From assembly GCA_020848905.1 (NCBI GenBank), contig JADLHG010000045.1, positions 372,001 through 436,000 of the forward strand: a stretch of DNA of 64,000 bases, written 5' to 3'. This DNA comes from Deltaproteobacteria bacterium. Lineage in GTDB: Bacteria > Myxococcota_A > Polyangia > GCA-2747355 > JADLHG01. Below are positions 60,621 to 64,000 of this stretch, in pieces (positions within the stretch are counted from its first letter, which is position 1; each line of letters opens with the position of its first letter). The position numbers and the translations under genes were made by a program. The notes beneath the pieces were generated by a model that saw only the letters and a list, made by a program, of their open reading frames with translations, searched no databases and was not told where the DNA came from.

Positions 60621-61766
60621 TCACTCCGCGCCGACCGAGCGCCAGGTCGCGCCCCCGTCGGTGGTGCGGAGAATTCGCCCCTGCCCGCCGACGCAGAGAC
60701 CGAGGCCTCCCTCGCCGTAGGCGAGGCCCGAGAGCCAGCCGTAGCCTCCGATGGCCGTGGCCGCGAAGCCCGACGGACCCTGCCGCAGCAGCGTGCCGCG
60801 TCGCCCGACCGCGTGCAGCGTCCCGCCGGAGAGCGCGAGGCCGAAGAGGTCCACCCGCCGCTCCAGCTTCACCGCACGCCAGCTCGTGCCGCCATCCCGC
60901 GTCTCGAGGAGCGTGCCGACGCCGCCGCTCGCGAACCCGTGCTCGGCCGACACGAACGAGAGGTCGTAGAGCGGAGCCCACACCCCGCTCGGTCGCTCCT
61001 GCCACGAGGCGCCGCCATCGCTCGTGGCGACGATCTTCCCCGATTCGCCCACCGCCAGCGCGCGTCCCGGGCCGAGCGCGCGCACGCCGTTCAGGTGGCG
61101 GTCGAAGCCCGGTGCTGCCGACGCAGCCTCCCCGGCGCGTCCGCTCTCTCCCCCCTGGCCGTCCACGCCGTAGGGGTTGTCCTGGCCGCCCCACGCGTCC
61201 GCGCCGAGGTCCTCGCCCTTCGCCCCCGCACCCGCTGCGCCCGCGGCGTCCTTGGCCGCCGGCGCCGCCTTCTCGAGCCGCACCTTCACCTCGGCCCAGC
61301 TTCCTCCGCCGTCGCGCGTGTGCAGCACCGCGCCGAAGCTCCCGACGGCCCAGCCCTCTTTCCCGTCGAGGAAGTGGACCGCGAAGAGCTGCTGCGTGGT
61401 GGGGCTCTTCTGTCGGGCCCAGCTCGCCCCGCCGTCCTGCGTGAAGAGGATGAGCCCCGCCCCGCCCACGATCCAGCCGCGCCGGCGGTCGGCGAAGTGC
61501 ACCGAGAAGAGGGCCTCCTTGCCGCCCCCCTTCTGCACCTGCCAGCTCGCGCCGCCGTCGGGGGTGTAGCGAATCACGCCGGGGAAGCCGACCACCCAGG
61601 CTTCGCGTCCGACGAAGGCCACGTCGTAGAGGCGGTCGCGCCGCGTCAGGCTCTCGCTGACCGCGGCCGGCGGTGCGTCGGTACGTCCCACGCCCGTCGT
61701 GGCCACGCTCGCGCCCACCGCGAGCGCGCCGAGCACCAGCCACGAGCTGCGGGGACGCCAGGCCAT
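60621..61766 (-). CDS. YCF48/HCF136-like beta-propeller protein
   Basis: A signal-anchor or signal peptide (about 1-30) precedes about six propeller blades with the YCF48 pattern GW-V/I-V/A-G-x-x-G-x-I/L-L-x-T-x-D-G-G-x-S-W. Blades are at about 45-145, interrupted by a Gly/Ala/Asp-rich insert (about 165-215), then at 225-380. In photosynthetic organisms this fold assists complex assembly. In bacteria it often lies next to RND and DUF1329 genes, where its job is unknown. It begins 7 bp after the DUF1329 gene and ends 11 bp before the RND gene. Confidence 0.88.
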   Translation of the reverse strand: MAWRPRSSWLVLGALAVGASVATTGVGRTDAPPAAVSESLTRRDRLYDVAFVGREAWVVGFPGVIRYTPDGGASWQVQKGGGKEALFSVHFADRRRGWIVGGAGLILFTQDGGASWARQKSPTTQQLFAVHFLDGKEGWAVGSFGAVLHTRDGGGSWAEVKVRLEKAAPAAKDAAGAAGAGAKGEDLGADAWGGQDNPYGVDGQGGESGRAGEAASAAPGFDRHLNGVRALGPGRALAVGESGKIVATSDGGASWQERPSGVWAPLYDLSFVSAEHGFASGGVGTLLETRDGGTSWRAVKLERRVDLFGLALSGGTLHAVGRRGTLLRQGPSGFAATAIGGYGWLSGLAYGEGGLGLCVGGQGRILRTTDGGATWRSVGAE

Positions 61767-61773
61767 CGCGGAG

Positions 61774-63048
61774 CTATTTGCCCATCTTGAGGAGCGACTC
61801 CTTGGTGAAGCGCGCGGGCTTGAGCCCGACGTTGGCCTTGAAGTCGTAGGAGGGGAAGGCCGTCGCGTGTTCGGCCTGCAGGTCCACCGTCAGCGAGGTG
61901 CCGATTCCAAGGGGATAGAGGTCCATGTTGCTCGACGCGTTGTAGGCGTTGATCAGCACCTTCCAGAGCTTCCCCTTGCGGTCGTAGGACTCCTTGATCG
62001 GGATGTAGTAGGTCTCGGCGTCCACGTAGAAGGTCATCTTGCTGTACGGGTAGCCCTTGAGCCGGGGCGTCGCCTCGACCACGTAGACCGGTCGCGGCTC
62101 CCACTGCAGCTTCGGATTCCAGTGCGGCGCGGTCTTGAAGTCGAAGACCTTGTCGCGCGCCTCCTTGCCGAGGGGCACGCCGGCATGGATCGGCGCGAGG
62201 ATCGTCTTCTTGCCGACGATCTTCCACTCCATCCACTCGGGGTAGCCCATGTAGCCGCGCACGTCCTCGTAGAGCATGTCCGTCGAGTTCCAGGCCTCGC
62301 CGGTGCTGCCGATCTTCATCTGCACCGCGCGCTTCATGTTGGGCATGTAGACCCAGCCCTCCTGGTCCTCGGGCTTCACGTAGCGGCGGTAGACGGCGCC
62401 GAAGCCCCGCTTGTCGTAGGGCTGGATGGCGTAGGTCATCGACAGGTACTGGATCCCCTGCGCCTCGAGGTCCTTGTAGGCCGGACGCGGCTTGAGGTCG
62501 GTGCGATTCAGGGTGCGAATGATGTACTCCCAGACCCACTCTTCCCAGCGTTCCACCCCGCGCTTGGCGCTGATCCAGTACACGCCGTAGTGGAAGGTCC
62601 CGTCGTCGCCGTTGTAGGCGTACTGATAGTTCCACGCCACCTCCGTGCCGTTGCGCGGCTTCGGGAAGGGCAGGCCCGCCACGTAGCCCTTCAGGCCCTG
62701 CTCGCGCGGGCTCCCCTGGACGAGCTGCGCGCGACCGCGAAACTTGTTCGTGGCCCAGATGTACGACCTCGAGGGGTGCACCCGCTCGTAGGGGCGGGTC
62801 CAGAGGCGCAGCTTGTACTTGCTCATGAGGAGCTGGATGCTCGGTGGGAGCAGCGACTTGAGCGCACCCACCTCGGCCTCGCCGGCAACCGCTCCCGGCT
62901 TGAACCCCGCGGGGGTCGCGTCGGGCTTGAAGCCCACCATCTCGGTCCAGTTGTCCTTCGTGATCTCCTCGGCCTCGGCGGGTGACGCCGCGACCAGCAG
63001 GGCCGAGCAACCCAGCGTCCCGAGGAGAATGCCGCGTAGGAGCCTCAT
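61774..63048 (-). CDS. DUF1329-family periplasmic protein
   Basis: Signal peptide ends AEA-EE (residue 27). The 424-aa sequence has family features: ITKDNWTEMVGFKP at the start, WNYQYAYNGDD, TGEAWNSTDMLYEDVRGYMGYPEWMEWKIVGKKTILAP, and RPVYVVEATPRLKGYPYSKMTFYVDAETYYI. The strand-rich end recalls LolA/LolB-like lipid carriers, though that link is from general knowledge of the fold, not shown here. It probably shuttles a hydrophobic substrate through the periplasm. It lies 15 bp from the DUF1302 gene. Start ATG 63048. Confidence 0.9.
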   Translation of the reverse strand: MRLLRGILLGTLGCSALLVAASPAEAEEITKDNWTEMVGFKPDATPAGFKPGAVAGEAEVGALKSLLPPSIQLLMSKYKLRLWTRPYERVHPSRSYIWATNKFRGRAQLVQGSPREQGLKGYVAGLPFPKPRNGTEVAWNYQYAYNGDDGTFHYGVYWISAKRGVERWEEWVWEYIIRTLNRTDLKPRPAYKDLEAQGIQYLSMTYAIQPYDKRGFGAVYRRYVKPEDQEGWVYMPNMKRAVQMKIGSTGEAWNSTDMLYEDVRGYMGYPEWMEWKIVGKKTILAPIHAGVPLGKEARDKVFDFKTAPHWNPKLQWEPRPVYVVEATPRLKGYPYSKMTFYVDAETYYIPIKESYDRKGKLWKVLINAYNASSNMDLYPLGIGTSLTVDLQAEHATAFPSYDFKANVGLKPARFTKESLLKMGK

Positions 63049-63063
63049 CGTGCCCTCCCTTGG

Positions 63064-64000
63064 CTAGAACTGGTAGCTGGCGGCGAGGTTCACCTCGTCG
63101 CGATCGCGGAACAGGCCGAGCCCCTTGTAGGCGTCCTGGCCGAAGAAGGCGGTGTAGGTCAGCGCGGCGCGCATGCTGGTGCCGAGCACCAGCCCGAGCC
63201 GCAGGCTGAGGAAACCGCTGTGAGCGCCCCCCTGCGGCAGATAGCCGCCGCTGACGCTGGGCACCAGCAGGCCGTGCAGGTACGAGGTCATGATTGCCCC
63301 GCCGATCGTCATCGAGTGGCGTGAGACCCGCGTGCTGTCGTAGCCGGCCGCCGCGACCATCCGTTCTTTCTCGTCGTAGTCGAGGATGATCGAGTGCAGG
63401 AACTGGGCGACGAGCATGAAGGTCTGGTTCGGGTTGAGCCAGCGGATGAAGGTCGGTCGCATGAGCTGCACCCCGTAGGAGAGGAGGTGCTTCTGGAAGG
63501 TGGGCAGGCGGGTGTAGAGGTCCTTGCCCACCTCGAAGTTGTCGGTGACGAGCTCGCCGGCAGGGACCGAGGCGCCCGAGAAGACCCCGTTCGGCGTGTA
63601 CGAGGCTTCGAGGCGGGCCACGGTGCTCACGGGCGCCTTGAACAGGTATTCCAGGCTGAAGCCCGTGATGTGCTGGCGCGGGAACTCGAGCATCACGTCC
63701 ACGTCCGATTCGAGCGCGCCGCGGGCCTTGTCCCAGCGCTGGTAGAAGCCGGTGGCGATGGGGGGCGAGAGGAGGTGCGTCCAGTAGTAGACGAGGGAAT
63801 AGGAGAAGCTGCCCAGCGTACCGAGCCAGCGCACGCCGAGGCGGGTGTCCTCGATGTCGCCCCCCGGGTAGAGGGGGGTCTTGCGCTTGATCTTGAAGGA
63901 GCTCTTGAAGTCGCGCGGGCCGGCGCTCGGGAGGCCCCACGCGCCGACGAAGGTGAGCGGCACCGAGACGGTGCTCTCGGCCCGGTCGATCATCGGCACC
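63064..64000 (-). CDS. DUF1302-family outer-membrane protein (5' partial)
   Basis: The frame is open to the window edge, so the amino end is missing. The visible 312 residues show long alternating strands (LGSFSYSLVYYWTHL, EVGKDLYTRLPTF, HSIILDYDEKER) and end NLAASYQF, with the terminal Phe of a BamA-inserted barrel. WLNPNQTFMLVAQF and LLVPSVSGGYLP fit the DUF1302 family. It is first in the run DUF1302 - DUF1329 - YCF48 - RND and should be the outer-membrane end of that route. Confidence 0.85.
   Translation of the reverse strand, partial: VPMIDRAESTVSVPLTFVGAWGLPSAGPRDFKSSFKIKRKTPLYPGGDIEDTRLGVRWLGTLGSFSYSLVYYWTHLLSPPIATGFYQRWDKARGALESDVDVMLEFPRQHITGFSLEYLFKAPVSTVARLEASYTPNGVFSGASVPAGELVTDNFEVGKDLYTRLPTFQKHLLSYGVQLMRPTFIRWLNPNQTFMLVAQFLHSIILDYDEKERMVAAAGYDSTRVSRHSMTIGGAIMTSYLHGLLVPSVSGGYLPQGGAHSGFLSLRLGLVLGTSMRAALTYTAFFGQDAYKGLGLFRDRDEVNLAASYQF

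Noticed and set aside
60610-61743. Amino-terminal extension of the RND transporter frame
   Set aside because: It lies over the YCF48 gene in another frame and is Arg/Gly-rich; the GTG at 60609 gives a proper first membrane helix.

Overview
The window is very GC-rich, densely packed bacterial DNA. It looks like a chromosome segment from the Myxococcota or a related deltaproteobacterial lineage. This is inferred from family content, not from a marker-gene phylogeny: several lipoproteins with lipoboxes and Cys-rich or low-complexity repeats (KTDGA, RIPDA, CxGxC), C-terminal Cys + hydrophobic + Arg-rich tails of the MYXO-CTERM type on two secreted proteins, zinc-ribbon proteins with long Pro/Ala linkers and one membrane segment, FHA/GAF and receiver/PilZ regulators, and a solo REP-associated (RAYT-type) transposase with the GWGGKRKGAGRK amino end common in such genomes. 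No rRNA, CRISPR, prophage or intact insertion sequence is visible. There is one tRNA.

Layout. 1-7.1 kb: end of a secreted Ca-binding/Cys-rich protein, a polysaccharide deacetylase convergent with a beta-helix surface protein, a GPAT-like acyltransferase and a repeat-rich lipoprotein. 7.3-19 kb: valS with a terminator-like hairpin in its leader, a Cys-repeat lipoprotein, a His-rich membrane protein, mgtE, a GNAT-like protein, a beta-propeller lipoprotein and RNase R. 19-22.6 kb (minus): a J-domain/coiled-coil/zinc-ribbon protein, a PAS protein and a two-domain dCTP deaminase. 22.6-23.8 kb: non-coding repeats and the RAYT. 24-28.6 kb: leuS and a fused homocysteine methyltransferase/MTHF reductase. 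28.6-34.2 kb (minus): zinc-ribbon protein, PF10023 aminopeptidase coupled to a lipoprotein, and a peptidase-like protein that seems to have lost its metal site. 34.4-37.3 kb: a small Cys protein and a GH31 glycosidase close to sulfoquinovosidase YihQ but with different substrate-pocket residues.

37.3-48 kb is a long minus-strand run: receiver/PilZ regulator, Cys-rich lipoprotein, RluA-family pseudouridine synthase, TolC-type protein, LysM lytic transglycosylase, TatA, HEAT-like protein and DUF3426 zinc-ribbon protein. 48-55 kb: PhaR-like regulator, predicted outer-membrane protein, enoyl-CoA hydratase, TPR protein, RIPDA-repeat lipoprotein, orphan LolC/E-type permease and FHA-GAF protein. 55.2 kb: tRNA-Gly(GCC) with a strong promoter, followed with no spacer by a large lipoprotein gene that lacks a normal start codon. 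58-64 kb (minus): a four-gene set DUF1302 - DUF1329 - YCF48-like propeller - RND/MMPL transporter, a plausible envelope export route for a hydrophobic substrate.

The best candidates for something not well described are that four-gene export set (with a 10-Cys insert in the RND protein), the tRNA-lipoprotein gene arrangement, the J-domain/PAS/dCTP deaminase neighbourhood, and the GH31 enzyme of altered specificity. All functions are read from sequence alone. Nothing here was searched against a database.
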